From: Muricomes intestini
GTDB lineage: Bacteria > Bacillota > Clostridia > Lachnospirales > Lachnospiraceae
Assembly: GCF_004346165.1 (NCBI RefSeq)
Contig: NZ_SLZZ01000028.1
Span: forward strand, 1-44,157
Length of the DNA: 44,157 nucleotides
Direction of reading: 5' to 3'
Under the pieces are notes generated by a model. The model saw only the letters and a program-made list of their open reading frames with translations. It made no database searches and had not been told where the DNA came from. Positions 28,227 to 36,921 of the stretch are shown here, in pieces. Within the stretch, counting starts at the first letter, position 1, and each line of letters begins with the position of its first letter. The translations under genes were made by a program, and so were the position numbers.

Positions 28227-29441
28227 ATGGGTAAAGAAAAAGTAGTATTGGCATATTCCGGAGGACTTGACACTACCGCAATCATCCCGTGGTTAAAGGA
28301 GAACTTTGACTATGAAGTTATCTGCTGCTGTATCGACTGCGGGCAGGGAGAAGAACTTGACGGACTGGAAGAAAGAGCAAAATTATCAGGTGCTTCTAAA
28401 TTATACATAGAAAACATCATTGATGAATTCTGCGATGAATATATTGTGCCATGTGTGAAAGCAGGGGCTGTCTATGAAAACAAATACTTACTCGGTACTT
28501 CTATGGCACGTCCCGTGATTGCTAAAAAGCTGGTTGAGATTGCACGTAAAGAAGGGGCTGCTGCTATCTGCCATGGTGCAACAGGAAAAGGAAACGACCA
28601 GATACGTTTCGAGCTTGGAATCAAAGCGCTGGCACCGGATATCAAAATCATTGCTCCCTGGAGAATGACAGATGTATGGACTATGCAGTCCCGTGAAGAT
28701 GAAATCGAATACTGCCGCCAGCATGGAATTGACCTTCCTTTTGATGCGAAACACAGCTACAGCCGTGACCGTAACTTATGGCACATCAGCCACGAGGGCC
28801 TGGAACTGGAAGACCCGGAAAATGAGCCAAACTATGATGATTTGTTAGTACTGGGCGTTTCTCCCGAAAAAGCACCGGATGAAGGAGAATATGTCACCAT
28901 GACATTTGAAGCCGGAGTTCCAAAGAGCCTAAATGGAAAAGAAATGAAAGTTTCAGAAATTATCACAGAGCTGAATGCTCTTGGCGGAAAACATGGCATC
29001 GGTATTATAGATATTGTAGAAAACCGCGTTGTCGGCATGAAGTCCCGGGGCGTATATGAAACACCGGGCGGAACCATTCTAATGGAAGCTCATGATCAGC
29101 TGGAAGAACTGGTTCTGGACCGTGCCACTTATGATGTAAAAAAAGATATGGGCAACAAGTTTGCTCAGATTGTCTACGAAGGAAAATGGTTTACACCACT
29201 GCGTGAAGCAATCCAGGCCTTTGTGGACGTTACACAACAATATGTGACCGGTGAAGTAAAATTCAAGCTATATAAAGGAAATATTATTAAAGCAGGAACA
29301 ACTTCTCCATACTCTTTATACAGCGAATCACTGGCAAGCTTCACCACAGGTGAATTGTATGACCATCATGATGCAGAAGGATTCATTAATCTGTTCGGAC
29401 TGCCGCTTAAAGTACGTGCTATGAAAATGCAGGAGCTATAA
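28227..29441 (+). CDS. argG: Argininosuccinate synthase
   Basis: ATP-dependent condensation of citrulline and aspartate in arginine synthesis. Full length at 404 residues: PP-loop [11 protein letters not shown] at the N-terminus, the Clusters [15 protein letters not shown] and [14 protein letters not shown], and the C-terminal [11 protein letters not shown] and YSESLASF segments. AGGAGG lies 8 bases before the ATG. No argH follows in the window; instead a hairpin repeat begins 14 bases after the stop. It is divergent from the aldolase gene and distant from the argC cluster, though both promoters share an ARG-like box. Confidence 0.98.
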   Translation: MGKEKVVLAYSGGLDTTAIIPWLKENFDYEVICCCIDCGQGEELDGLEERAKLSGASKLYIENIIDEFCDEYIVPCVKAGAVYENKYLLGTSMARPVIAKKLVEIARKEGAAAICHGATGKGNDQIRFELGIKALAPDIKIIAPWRMTDVWTMQSREDEIEYCRQHGIDLPFDAKHSYSRDRNLWHISHEGLELEDPENEPNYDDLLVLGVSPEKAPDEGEYVTMTFEAGVPKSLNGKEMKVSEIITELNALGGKHGIGIIDIVENRVVGMKSRGVYETPGGTILMEAHDQLEELVLDRATYDVKKDMGNKFAQIVYEGKWFTPLREAIQAFVDVTQQYVTGEVKFKLYKGNIIKAGTTSPYSLYSESLASFTTGELYDHHDAEGFINLFGLPLKVRAMKMQEL

Positions 29442-29454
29442 AATTATAATATAT

Positions 29455-29517
29455 TGATACCAGGGTCAAAAGGTCATGCGTTTCATACTTGCATGAAAAA
29501 GCATGACTTTGGGACCC
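29455..29517 (+). repeat. Dispersed TGATACC repeat, one-ended copy (copy C)
   Basis: Begins TGATACCAGGGTC and ends GGGACCC; it contains only the first hairpin of the element. The hairpin is long and imperfect: GGGTC pairs with GACCC, AAGGTCATGC with GCATGACTTT, and TTTCAT with ATGAAA at the top. It follows argG directly and could serve as its transcript 3' end. Confidence 0.8.
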
Positions 29518-29565
29518 GCACATCATATATCTATTTTCATCAATTTTTTTAAGGAGGAGTCTGAG

Positions 29566-29634
29566 ATGTCTAATTATCGTATATTTGCCGGTTTTACATC
29601 AGGCGTTAACCCGCCCCCGTATGCTGAGTGTTAA
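29566..29634 (+). CDS. 22-codon ORF with three consecutive proline codons (candidate leader peptide)
   Basis: ATG preceded by a very strong AAGGAGGAG site with 6-base spacing. It begins MSNYRIFAGF and ends NPPPYAEC, the prolines being CCG CCC CCG. The stop codon lies within the left arm of a hairpin, and a prolyl-tRNA editing gene follows about 125 bases downstream. The ribosome site is better than that of most genes here, so translation is likely. The position suggests a regulatory leader peptide at which ribosomes could stall on the polyproline stretch; this is inference. Confidence 0.55.
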   Translation: MSNYRIFAGFTSGVNPPPYAEC

Positions 29635-29700
29635 GTACATTCTGGTGTATTGTACGCTTAGTAATATATAAAAGGTAATACATTTTACTTGTACTTAACA
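29629..29700 (+). promoter_or_regulatory. Alternative hairpins between the PPP leader ORF and the YbaK-type gene
   Basis: TGTTAAGTACA (29629-29639) is perfectly complementary to TGTACTTAACA (29690-29700); inside, GTATT can pair with AATAC. The left arm also matches TGTACGCTT (29651-29659), giving a competing shorter hairpin. Neither is followed by a T-run. A ribosome paused at the proline codons would cover the left arm. Confidence 0.5.
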
Positions 29701-29759
29701 TTCAAACTTCGATAACTACTGCTAAATTAAACAATACTGAAAAAGAACAGGAGATTGAT

Positions 29760-30299
29760 ATGTTTTATATAAGTAATATTTTTAGTACGCCTCCGGCGCA
29801 ATTTATAACTGACTTGCAAAAAGAAGTATACAAGGTGTTAGGTCAGCTTAAAATACCTTTTGAAAGAGTGGAAACGGACGAAGCAATTTCAATGGAGGAC
29901 TGTATTCTGATTAATGAAAAGCTGAATATGGAAATGGTGAAAACTTTATTTCTGTGCAATAAAAAGAAGACCTTGTTTTATCTTTTTATTACAACAGGGG
30001 AAAAAGCTTTCAATACAAAAAAGTTCTGTGAGGCTTTGGATATTTCCCGGGTATCATTTGCTCCGCAGGAGCTGTTTGAAGAAATCCTGGGAACAAAAAT
30101 CGGAGCTGCGACTGTCTTTTCCACACTCACTGACTGGGAGAAAACAATACAGGTGATTTTCGACCGAGATGTTGTGGCGAATAAATATTACGGATGCAGT
30201 GACGGAACAACAACCGGATACATGAAGGTAAAAACAGATGATATACTCAATGTTTTATTGCCGCACTCAAAGCACACCTATAAAATCATCAATTTATAA
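29760..30299 (+). CDS. YbaK-domain prolyl-tRNA editing protein (ProX/PrdX-like)
   Basis: Single-domain trans-editing deacylase of the YbaK/ProX family, 179 residues, which hydrolyses mischarged Ala-tRNA(Pro) (or Cys-tRNA in the YbaK branch). Typical features: VLGQLKIPFERVETDEAISMEDC at the N-terminus, VKTLFLCNKKKTLFYLFIT, the lysine-containing FNTKKFCEALDISRVSFA, LGTKIGAATVF and the C-terminal GCSDGTTTGYMKVKTDDIL, which matches the PrdX/ProXp-ala branch (DGTTTGxMK). The ribosome site AGGAG precedes the ATG. Preceded by a proline-rich leader ORF, followed by a strong terminator. Confidence 0.88.
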   Translation: MFYISNIFSTPPAQFITDLQKEVYKVLGQLKIPFERVETDEAISMEDCILINEKLNMEMVKTLFLCNKKKTLFYLFITTGEKAFNTKKFCEALDISRVSFAPQELFEEILGTKIGAATVFSTLTDWEKTIQVIFDRDVVANKYYGCSDGTTTGYMKVKTDDILNVLLPHSKHTYKIINL

Positions 30300-30331
30300 A
30301 GTACTCCGTAATCAGGAGCTTTAATGTAAAG

Positions 30332-30374
30332 AAATGCCGCCAAGCATCTGCAGTTCAGTTGCTTGGCGGCATTT
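30332..30374. terminator. Strong bidirectional terminator
   Basis: Perfect 15-base stem AAATGCCGCCAAGCA / TGCTTGGCGGCATTT with a 13-base loop, followed on the plus strand by TTTATTT. It separates the prolyl-tRNA editing gene from the convergent uracil permease gene. Confidence 0.92.
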
Positions 30375-30396
30375 TTATTTACGCGGGCCTCGCCAG

Positions 30397-31659
30397 CTAT
30401 CCTTCCTCCCGGTCATTTGTCAATTTCAGCTTGTCCAATGTAAAGAACATGAGTCCCATCAGCATTCCCACTACACAGGCGAGAACCATGCCTGAAAGCT
30501 GGATACTTCCAAATTTCACAGCAGCCCCGGAAAGCCCGGTGACAAAAATGACCGATGTCATCGCCATATTCCTGGATTTTCCATAATCCACCTGTGCATC
30601 CACCAGAATACGGATGCCGGAGGTCCCGATCATTCCGTATAGGAGGAACGAAATTCCGCCGATTACCGGTCCGGGAATGGTATTAATCAATGTGGTCATC
30701 TTCCCGATAAAGGAACAGATGACAGAAAGCACAGCCGCCCCTCCGATAACATAGACACTGTACACCTTGGTCATTGCCATAACACCTATATTCTCACCAT
30801 ATGTTGTTGTTGGGACAGAACCTACAAGACCAGAAAGAATGGTTGATATGTAATCTCCCAACAAAGACCTGTGAAGTCCCGGATCCTTAATTAAGTCTCT
30901 TCCTACAATTTTACTTGTCACAATCTGATGACCAATGTGTTCTGATGTGACAACCAAAATAACCGGGAGAATAATAACGATTGCCTCCCATTTAAACTTT
31001 GGTGCCGTAAAATTAGGCAAGGAAAACCATGCTGCGTTGCTGACCTCGCTAAAATCTACTATACCGCAGATGAGTGATGCCACATATCCTGCAATAATTG
31101 CAATCAAAATTGGGATAACCGATAAAAACTTGCGGAACAAAACAGATCCAAGCACTGCAGTCAACAGTGTTACCAAAAAGACAATGACATTTTTCAAATC
31201 TATCACTTCATCCTTCAAGCCTGCATTGGACGCTGCCGTCCCTGCAAGCTCAAGTCCAATCAGTGCGACAACCGGCCCCATAGCGGCCGGCGGAAGTACA
31301 ATATCAATCCATTCTGAGCCGAATTTATAAATAATCAGTGCCAGAATACACCCGGCGATTCCAACCGCGATAAATCCTCCCAGGGCATAATTATAGCCCC
31401 ATTTGCTGATAACAATTCCTGCCGGTGCCAGGAATGCAAAACTGGAGCCAAGGTATGCCGGTGCTTTTCCCTTTGTTATGAAAATAAATATTAAAGTTCC
31501 GATTCCATTCATAAGCAATACAATTGCCGGATTAATTCCAAATACAAAAGGAACCAGAACCGATGCTCCGAACATTGCGAACATATGCTGGATACTCAAA
31601 GGCACCAGCAGCTTAAATGGTACTTTCTCTTCCACCTGTATGATTTTCTTACTCTCCAT
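30397..31659 (-). CDS. Uracil permease (nucleobase:cation symporter-2 family)
   Basis: Inner-membrane proton-linked uracil importer, 420 residues with about 12-14 hydrophobic segments. Signatures match UraA/PyrP: PLSIQHMFAMFGASVLVPFVFGI at the N-terminus, the substrate region VTSEHIGHQIV, SVPTTTYGENIGVMAMTKVYS, and GGISFLLYGMIGTSGIRIL. It stands alone with its own promoter and terminator; I see no PyrR-type leader or riboswitch in the short upstream region. Xanthine specificity is less likely given the UraA-like motifs. Confidence 0.93.
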   Translation of the reverse strand: MESKKIIQVEEKVPFKLLVPLSIQHMFAMFGASVLVPFVFGINPAIVLLMNGIGTLIFIFITKGKAPAYLGSSFAFLAPAGIVISKWGYNYALGGFIAVGIAGCILALIIYKFGSEWIDIVLPPAAMGPVVALIGLELAGTAASNAGLKDEVIDLKNVIVFLVTLLTAVLGSVLFRKFLSVIPILIAIIAGYVASLICGIVDFSEVSNAAWFSLPNFTAPKFKWEAIVIILPVILVVTSEHIGHQIVTSKIVGRDLIKDPGLHRSLLGDYISTILSGLVGSVPTTTYGENIGVMAMTKVYSVYVIGGAAVLSVICSFIGKMTTLINTIPGPVIGGISFLLYGMIGTSGIRILVDAQVDYGKSRNMAMTSVIFVTGLSGAAVKFGSIQLSGMVLACVVGMLMGLMFFTLDKLKLTNDREEG

Positions 31660-31704
31660 ATAACCCTCCGTCTCTCTTGTTTCTTAAAATTTTTTATCTT
31701 GCCT

Positions 31705-31733
31705 ATTATAGCACCAACCCTACCCCGGCGCAA
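31705..31733 (-). promoter_or_regulatory. Promoter of uracil permease gene
   Basis: TTGCGC (31728-31733), 17-base spacer, TATAAT (31705-31710) on the minus strand, about 45 bases before the start codon. The -10 is perfect, the -35 weak. Confidence 0.55.
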
Positions 31734-31856
31734 TAACTTAAAAATCAAAGATAACAAAGAACGACCGTCACCTTTTATTTATCTCACCCTGAACTCTTTT
31801 CAGATTAATGTGATTATACAATTTCTCTTTTTCCAACACAATGAAAACCCTTAAAA

Positions 31857-32780
31857 TTAGAACAATGCATACTCAATCAGGGATTCTCTCAGTTCAATCA
31901 ACCGGATTTTTGCCGTTGTATCCTGCTCTTTTGCCGCAGTTTCAAGATGCTCCTGAATTTTGTTTAAAGAAAAATTTATATTGATCTCCGCATTTTTGTA
32001 AATAGTCTGTTCTGTCTCTTTTATATAGCGGTATATCTCTTCCATAGGCTTATACAGGGCTTCTGTCTTCCTTGTTTTATCAACTTGTACAGTTATAATA
32101 TTCGCAGAGCCTGTAAGAGGATATTCGGTCACCTTAGGAAATACCTTCTTAAAACTTTGCTCTAAAGTAGGGTTCTCAACAGAATAACATAGAATAAGCC
32201 CGCCGTTTTTAACGAGTCTTTTTGCCTCGGACACAATCTCATAAGGGTTTTCATAGCTTACGATTCCGTTGATTACAATAATATCAAAGCTGCTTTCCTG
32301 TAAATTTGTATCGTGATAATCCGCAGCCAGAAAGGAAAGTCTCGGCGGCTCTTCCACAAGGACGATGCGGTTAAGCCACTGGTTTCCGCTTTCATTTCCA
32401 ATGGAATCACTGACGCAGCACAACAAAGAATCTGGATGGAATTTTCCTAAAAGTGAAGCCAGATGATAGGTGGTCACTCCTGTAACTGTTCCAATTTCCA
32501 AAGCTTTCACAGGAAGTGGAGTTTTTACCAGATGAGAGGATACCAGAACATCCAACAAAAGATTCGATAAAGCAAACGCTTCTTCACCCGTACCAGCGCT
32601 GAGAGGTTTATTTACTTCCACCAGCTTTGAAATTAGCAAAGGCACATTCAAACCATTTCCCAGACTGTGCAAAGGAATCCGGCTTTTATTAGACAAAAAA
32701 TCTGAACAGTTTAAAAGGCTTGTACTTTTAACTCCGTCGGTGTAGATAAAAGTATTATTTTCAAATTTGACTGTTCCCAT
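31857..32780 (-). CDS. Class I SAM-dependent methyltransferase-like protein
   Basis: 307 residues. A Rossmann-type methyltransferase core spans about 90-240, with motif I as ALEIGTVTGVTTYHLA, an acidic position in SFLAADYHDTN, the motif IV region SFDIIVINGIVSYENP, and LVKNGGLILCYSVE. The N-terminal 90 residues and the C-terminal helical tail (KIQEHLETAAKEQD) are not familiar. It begins directly after the glycosyltransferase stop (TAAATG) with GGAGGGAG upstream and is last in the flagellin-linked operon. A role in methylating the glycan or its aminoacyl/phosphate appendage is inference from context. Confidence 0.7.
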   Translation of the reverse strand: MGTVKFENNTFIYTDGVKSTSLLNCSDFLSNKSRIPLHSLGNGLNVPLLISKLVEVNKPLSAGTGEEAFALSNLLLDVLVSSHLVKTPLPVKALEIGTVTGVTTYHLASLLGKFHPDSLLCCVSDSIGNESGNQWLNRIVLVEEPPRLSFLAADYHDTNLQESSFDIIVINGIVSYENPYEIVSEAKRLVKNGGLILCYSVENPTLEQSFKKVFPKVTEYPLTGSANIITVQVDKTRKTEALYKPMEEIYRYIKETEQTIYKNAEININFSLNKIQEHLETAAKEQDTTAKIRLIELRESLIEYALF

Positions 32781-33929
32781 TTATTCTCTCCCTCCAAAAA
32801 GCATATAATTAAGTTTAGTTGTTATTTTTTCCATATCCAGACACTTTTTAGCATATTGATAAGCGTGTTCGGAAAGATAGGGAAGATTTTTGTCTTTGCA
32901 TAATGAAAGCAAGACGTTAGCAAATCCCCTGATATCATCTATTTCTGAAAATGTTCCGCACTTTCCCCCATCAATGGCCTGCTCATAGGCATCAAACTTT
33001 GTTACTGCAGTAGCACAGCCAGCAATTAAAGCTTCTGCGATTACATTGGGTGTCCCTCCCTCTAACCTGGAGGGCAGAGCAAAAATTTTGGCCTTCCTGT
33101 ATTGTTCCGCCAGCTTGTCCCGTTCTACAATTGGCCCGGTGAACAAAACTCTTTTTTTTAATTTAGGAAAGGTTTTGAAATACCTTTCAATGAAGCTTCT
33201 GAACTTTTCATCTACATTTCCCACCAGCTTTAAATTCCAGCTTGGTATTTCCCCTGCTATGATAGCAAAAGCCCGCATCAATATCTCTGTAGCTTTTTGA
33301 GTTGTGCCCAGCCGGGATACCGTCAAAATGACATTTTCCTTTTCTTCAAATTCGGGCACAGAGAAGTCAGGGCCGAAGTTATAATAACCATTGGGAATAT
33401 GTTCAATGATCCATGGCCATTTTTCATTCAAATGCCGCTGCATAGCCCGGCAGGAGGTAGCAATGACGTCACAGTCATCCATAAATTGTGTGAAATTCGG
33501 ATTGTTCCATATGATCCGGTCCATCCAGTGGCTGTTTGCGTCCAGTCCGACATAGATTCTTCCTTTTGGATTTGTCTGCTTATATAAACGGGCAGGAACA
33601 AAATTGGAAGTATAGCATCCTCTAAGGATTAGACAGTCGATTTGATTTGCATTTTCAAGTATGTAGTTTGCACGCGCTTCTTCGCTTTCATCAGGTAGAA
33701 ATTCCATTTTCAGCCCTTTGACATATTTTCGCAGGTAAGGATAATCATCCTCACGCTTATATCCGACCATGCTGACATCGTGGCCGTGATTTTTATGCAG
33801 AAGCCATGGAATCAAACCACAGTCCTTAATTAGCTCTACATTACTCCAACCAGGGTTGGAACCAGGCAGTGTCACAATGCGTTTTGGCATGATTGAAATA
33901 CAATTTTCATCCTTCTGAACCTGTTTCAT
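32781..33929 (-). CDS. Glycosyltransferase family 4 protein
   Basis: GT-B retaining glycosyltransferase of 382 residues. The C-terminal nucleotide-sugar domain begins ENVILTVSRLGTTQKATEILMRAF and carries the family E-x7-E motif in SRLEGGTPNVIAEALIAGCA. The N-terminal domain (SNPGWSNVELIKDCGLIPWLLHKNHGHDV) binds the acceptor. No signal or membrane segment. It overlaps the end of the cytidylyltransferase gene by 23 bases and is fourth in the operon downstream of flagellin. Donor and acceptor unknown; it may extend or cap the flagellin glycan. Confidence 0.88.
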   Translation of the reverse strand: MKQVQKDENCISIMPKRIVTLPGSNPGWSNVELIKDCGLIPWLLHKNHGHDVSMVGYKREDDYPYLRKYVKGLKMEFLPDESEEARANYILENANQIDCLILRGCYTSNFVPARLYKQTNPKGRIYVGLDANSHWMDRIIWNNPNFTQFMDDCDVIATSCRAMQRHLNEKWPWIIEHIPNGYYNFGPDFSVPEFEEKENVILTVSRLGTTQKATEILMRAFAIIAGEIPSWNLKLVGNVDEKFRSFIERYFKTFPKLKKRVLFTGPIVERDKLAEQYRKAKIFALPSRLEGGTPNVIAEALIAGCATAVTKFDAYEQAIDGGKCGTFSEIDDIRGFANVLLSLCKDKNLPYLSEHAYQYAKKCLDMEKITTKLNYMLFGGRE

Positions 33930-34365
33930 AATATTCGTCCCCTTTCCAGCTCTCGCTTCCTGCTGCTCTTAGTGTTTGATTTAAATCTTGTTTTATCTGT
34001 GTAGTGCTCACCTCTGGTGTCCTGGGAAAATAAACGACTTCAACACCTTCGTCTTGCAAAAAGTCAAATTTTTCTTTCCAGTCATCTCCCATAACAAATG
34101 TATCTACATGATATTCATGCAGATCCGTTCTTTTCTGCTCCCAACAGGTTTCCGGTATAACAAGATCTACATAGCGTATAGCTTCAAGTAAACGCTTTCT
34201 CTGCCCATAATTGAAATAACATTTTTTATGCTTTTCTTTCCAATTAAATTCGTCAGTGGATAAGGCGACGATAAGATAGTCTCCCAGCTCCTTTGCACGA
34301 CGCAAAATATTTATATGCCCATAATGCAGTAAATCAAAAGTGCCGTATGTTATAACTCGTTTCAT
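33907..34365 (-). CDS. tagD: Glycerol-3-phosphate cytidylyltransferase-like enzyme (TagD family)
   Basis: Small nucleotidyltransferase that activates glycerol-3-phosphate (or a related phosphorylated alcohol) with CTP. The HxGH motif is LLHYGH near residue 12, and the second signature is RTPEVSTTQI (RTxxISTT in the family). Start chosen at the ATG at 34365 (MKRVITYGTFDLLHYGH) with GAGGA 8 bases upstream; longer frames overlap the previous gene. 152 residues versus ~130 in TagD, the extra being a charged tail ending ESWKGDEYYETGSEG. It would supply the CDP-activated donor for the large transferase encoded just upstream. Confidence 0.9.
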   Translation of the reverse strand: MKRVITYGTFDLLHYGHINILRRAKELGDYLIVALSTDEFNWKEKHKKCYFNYGQRKRLLEAIRYVDLVIPETCWEQKRTDLHEYHVDTFVMGDDWKEKFDFLQDEGVEVVYFPRTPEVSTTQIKQDLNQTLRAAGSESWKGDEYYETGSEG

Positions 34366-34381
34366 ATCCATATTCCTCTTT

Positions 34382-36904
34382 TCAGGCATTAACAATACTA
34401 TCCCATATCTGTTTTCCTATTAATCCAGCTTTTTCCCTATGCCCGTCTATACTGCTGCGTTTTACAGCGTCCAGGAAAAAGCTCAATGAGTTGCTATCAG
34501 CCTCTATATATTGATTCTTTGACTTATCCCAACAATTCTTCCAATAAAAATCTTTCCTGGAAATGGGATCATCCTGATCCTCATAAATAGTATAGCTATT
34601 AGACGGCTTTCCCTGCAGCAAATCTATTTCCAGCAATCTCCGCTGTTCAGAATAATACAGATATAGCTTATTTTCCGTAATCCTGCTAAAAGAACACCAA
34701 CAGGATTCCATCGTATCATTCGTATGCAAAATCCGGGCTTGCAGAGTTTCTTGATTTATCACAACTGCGTCTTTTGCAGAATATGGCACTGCATAGATTC
34801 GTTTATCAAAATACAGCAGGCCCGAGAAAGATAAATAACCACTTGAACCAATATCTTGAGGCAGATCTATTATTTCACATTTCTGGCTGACAGGATCCCA
34901 TCTCATAACAGTTCCATCCGAAGTAGCCAGCCAACAATTTTTTTCATCTGAGCAGATTGCACTATAAGAGGTATCACTGCTCCCGACTGTTATCAAGGTT
35001 TCCGCTTGAGTAAGCAGGTTGAATTTTACTAATTGGTTTGCTGTTTTGCTTGCAAGAAATAAATTCTCTCCTATTAAACCGCAGCCATGTCCAAAAAGCT
35101 CCTCTCCTTTTTTCACATGGTTTTTCAGCTTATTCAGCCAATTGCCGTAATAGTCAACCGTGTTATCCTCACAGTCAAACCGTACAATCGCCGGATATGT
35201 ACCTGGGAGCAGATAAACATATTTTCCATTTTGTAATGTTGTACCAAACAGTTTTGAACTTTCACCCTTTACATTCTCAATATCTATATATGAAAATTCA
35301 TTTTTTTCTGAATGATACAGCAAAATTTTTGAACCTGATGACGGAGCAAATAAATACTCATGGGGGCCATATTTACAAACAGCTCCATATTGGTGTTGTT
35401 TAAAAATGTCCTCTGACGCATATCCTTTAAATTTCTTAGTAATTCCATTTTTAAAATCATACAAACAGATCATGTCGCAGTCACCTGTGGGGAATATCAG
35501 CTTTTCCTTTTCAATCACAGCATCCTCAAAAGAGAGCTTAAAGCTTTTGTCTTTCATATTTACATTGGGGTCTTGTATGAGCGCAGGCTTTCTTGTGATA
35601 CCGTAGAGCGGAACTGCTGAAGCATTTGTGTCTCCATAATATCCATCGCTCAACAAAACTGCTCTGTTCATATCCGCTGTATCATCATAAATTCCCCAAT
35701 CACTTCTCCGATAATCATCCACTAATTCCTGATACCTTTTTAGCAGCTCAGGATGCATGGATTCAACGGTTGCTTCCAAGAGAGGGTGGGGACGCCACAG
35801 TAATACCACATCATCCCTGTTTTCTTCAAATATTTCCAGGACATCCCTTATCTTATCCAACATCTTATCTCTATAGTATAAAAACGGACCAATACTGATA
35901 TTATAAAAGATAATCTTCTTCCAACTTCCATCCGGTTTTCGAATCTTCTTCATCCACCCGTCCGGAACTATCAGATCTTCTTTTTTGGAATTCAACACTT
36001 TGTCTGCCTTGGGTGAGCCAAGACCGGATATCTTTTTTGTCCAATATCCCCTGGTGTCTGCTCCTGCCGCTTTAGTCACAACATCAATATAAATCTGACG
36101 TAAATCCTCTGACTGTACAACTACCTTATCTGCATTTATCACACCCGGCGCTGTACAGAAGTGTTTCATTTTTTCGATTTCCTGCCGATCATCCGGTGAA
36201 ATTTCATCTAAAATAAAATATGGAATGTAAACAAGATTATCCGTAAATCTTTTTAAATTTTTTGAGTAGAAAAAAGGGTGAACACTAGTAACATAATTAA
36301 AATTATCATAAGGATTATGAATAAATATGACGTCCGGTCTGCGTTCAGCAAAATCATAGTCCTCATGCCGGGTAACAGGCACATAATCAGGAAATAGATT
36401 TCCTTCCCAATGTTCCTTATTCAAACTCCCGTCTTTATTTCTATCGTAATAAGGAATGGGGATTACGTAGACATTACAGCAGGGATCTTCATCTGCCGCC
36501 TTCCATACACTCTCCAGAGAATCCCACATAGAGGCATTATATGGGAGAAACACAATCTCCAGCTCTTGCAGAATATCATTTTTGACACTGTTTTCAACCT
36601 GTATCAGCTGTCTGCGGAATAATTTATGTGTCTGCTTATTATTTACAGGTTCATTTTCCCTTAATTTTACATACAGCTGGTACGTTTCTTCACAATATTG
36701 TTCTATATATCCAATTGTAGGGCATGCTTCACCTTCAGTCTTCTCCAGCAATTCTCCAAAGCTGATTGCCTCCTGCTGACACTGTCCCAAAAGTTCCATC
36801 GCCTGGACAGTGTCCTTTTGATCAAGCAGCTCTTTGATATGTTCATTCGCCTGATACAGTGTCTGAACAAAACTTAGTGCTGTTTCCTTCTGTGCTTTTC
36901 TCAT
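34382..36904 (-). CDS. Large CDP-glycerol-transferase-like protein fused to a propeller-like domain
   Basis: 840 residues, three parts. Residues 1-115 are helical. Residues ~116-440 resemble the CDP-glycerol:glycerophosphotransferase fold: IVFLPYNASMWDSLESVW, VIPIPYYDRNKDGS, VIFIHNPYDN, LLWRPHPLLEATVESMHP and SDGYYGDTNASAVPLYG. Residues ~460-800 are repeated short beta units (KYGPHEYLFAPSSGSKILLY, CGLIGENLFLASKTANQLVKF, KNCWLATSDGTVMRWDP) that look like blades of a beta-propeller. Soluble, no signal. It likely moves a phospho-alcohol from a CDP donor onto a glycan, with the propeller recognising the acceptor or flagellin. It starts 17 bases after the GT2 stop. Confidence 0.72.
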   Translation of the reverse strand: MRKAQKETALSFVQTLYQANEHIKELLDQKDTVQAMELLGQCQQEAISFGELLEKTEGEACPTIGYIEQYCEETYQLYVKLRENEPVNNKQTHKLFRRQLIQVENSVKNDILQELEIVFLPYNASMWDSLESVWKAADEDPCCNVYVIPIPYYDRNKDGSLNKEHWEGNLFPDYVPVTRHEDYDFAERRPDVIFIHNPYDNFNYVTSVHPFFYSKNLKRFTDNLVYIPYFILDEISPDDRQEIEKMKHFCTAPGVINADKVVVQSEDLRQIYIDVVTKAAGADTRGYWTKKISGLGSPKADKVLNSKKEDLIVPDGWMKKIRKPDGSWKKIIFYNISIGPFLYYRDKMLDKIRDVLEIFEENRDDVVLLWRPHPLLEATVESMHPELLKRYQELVDDYRRSDWGIYDDTADMNRAVLLSDGYYGDTNASAVPLYGITRKPALIQDPNVNMKDKSFKLSFEDAVIEKEKLIFPTGDCDMICLYDFKNGITKKFKGYASEDIFKQHQYGAVCKYGPHEYLFAPSSGSKILLYHSEKNEFSYIDIENVKGESSKLFGTTLQNGKYVYLLPGTYPAIVRFDCEDNTVDYYGNWLNKLKNHVKKGEELFGHGCGLIGENLFLASKTANQLVKFNLLTQAETLITVGSSDTSYSAICSDEKNCWLATSDGTVMRWDPVSQKCEIIDLPQDIGSSGYLSFSGLLYFDKRIYAVPYSAKDAVVINQETLQARILHTNDTMESCWCSFSRITENKLYLYYSEQRRLLEIDLLQGKPSNSYTIYEDQDDPISRKDFYWKNCWDKSKNQYIEADSNSLSFFLDAVKRSSIDGHREKAGLIGKQIWDSIVNA

Positions 36905-36921
36905 TAGATGTTCATTCCTCC

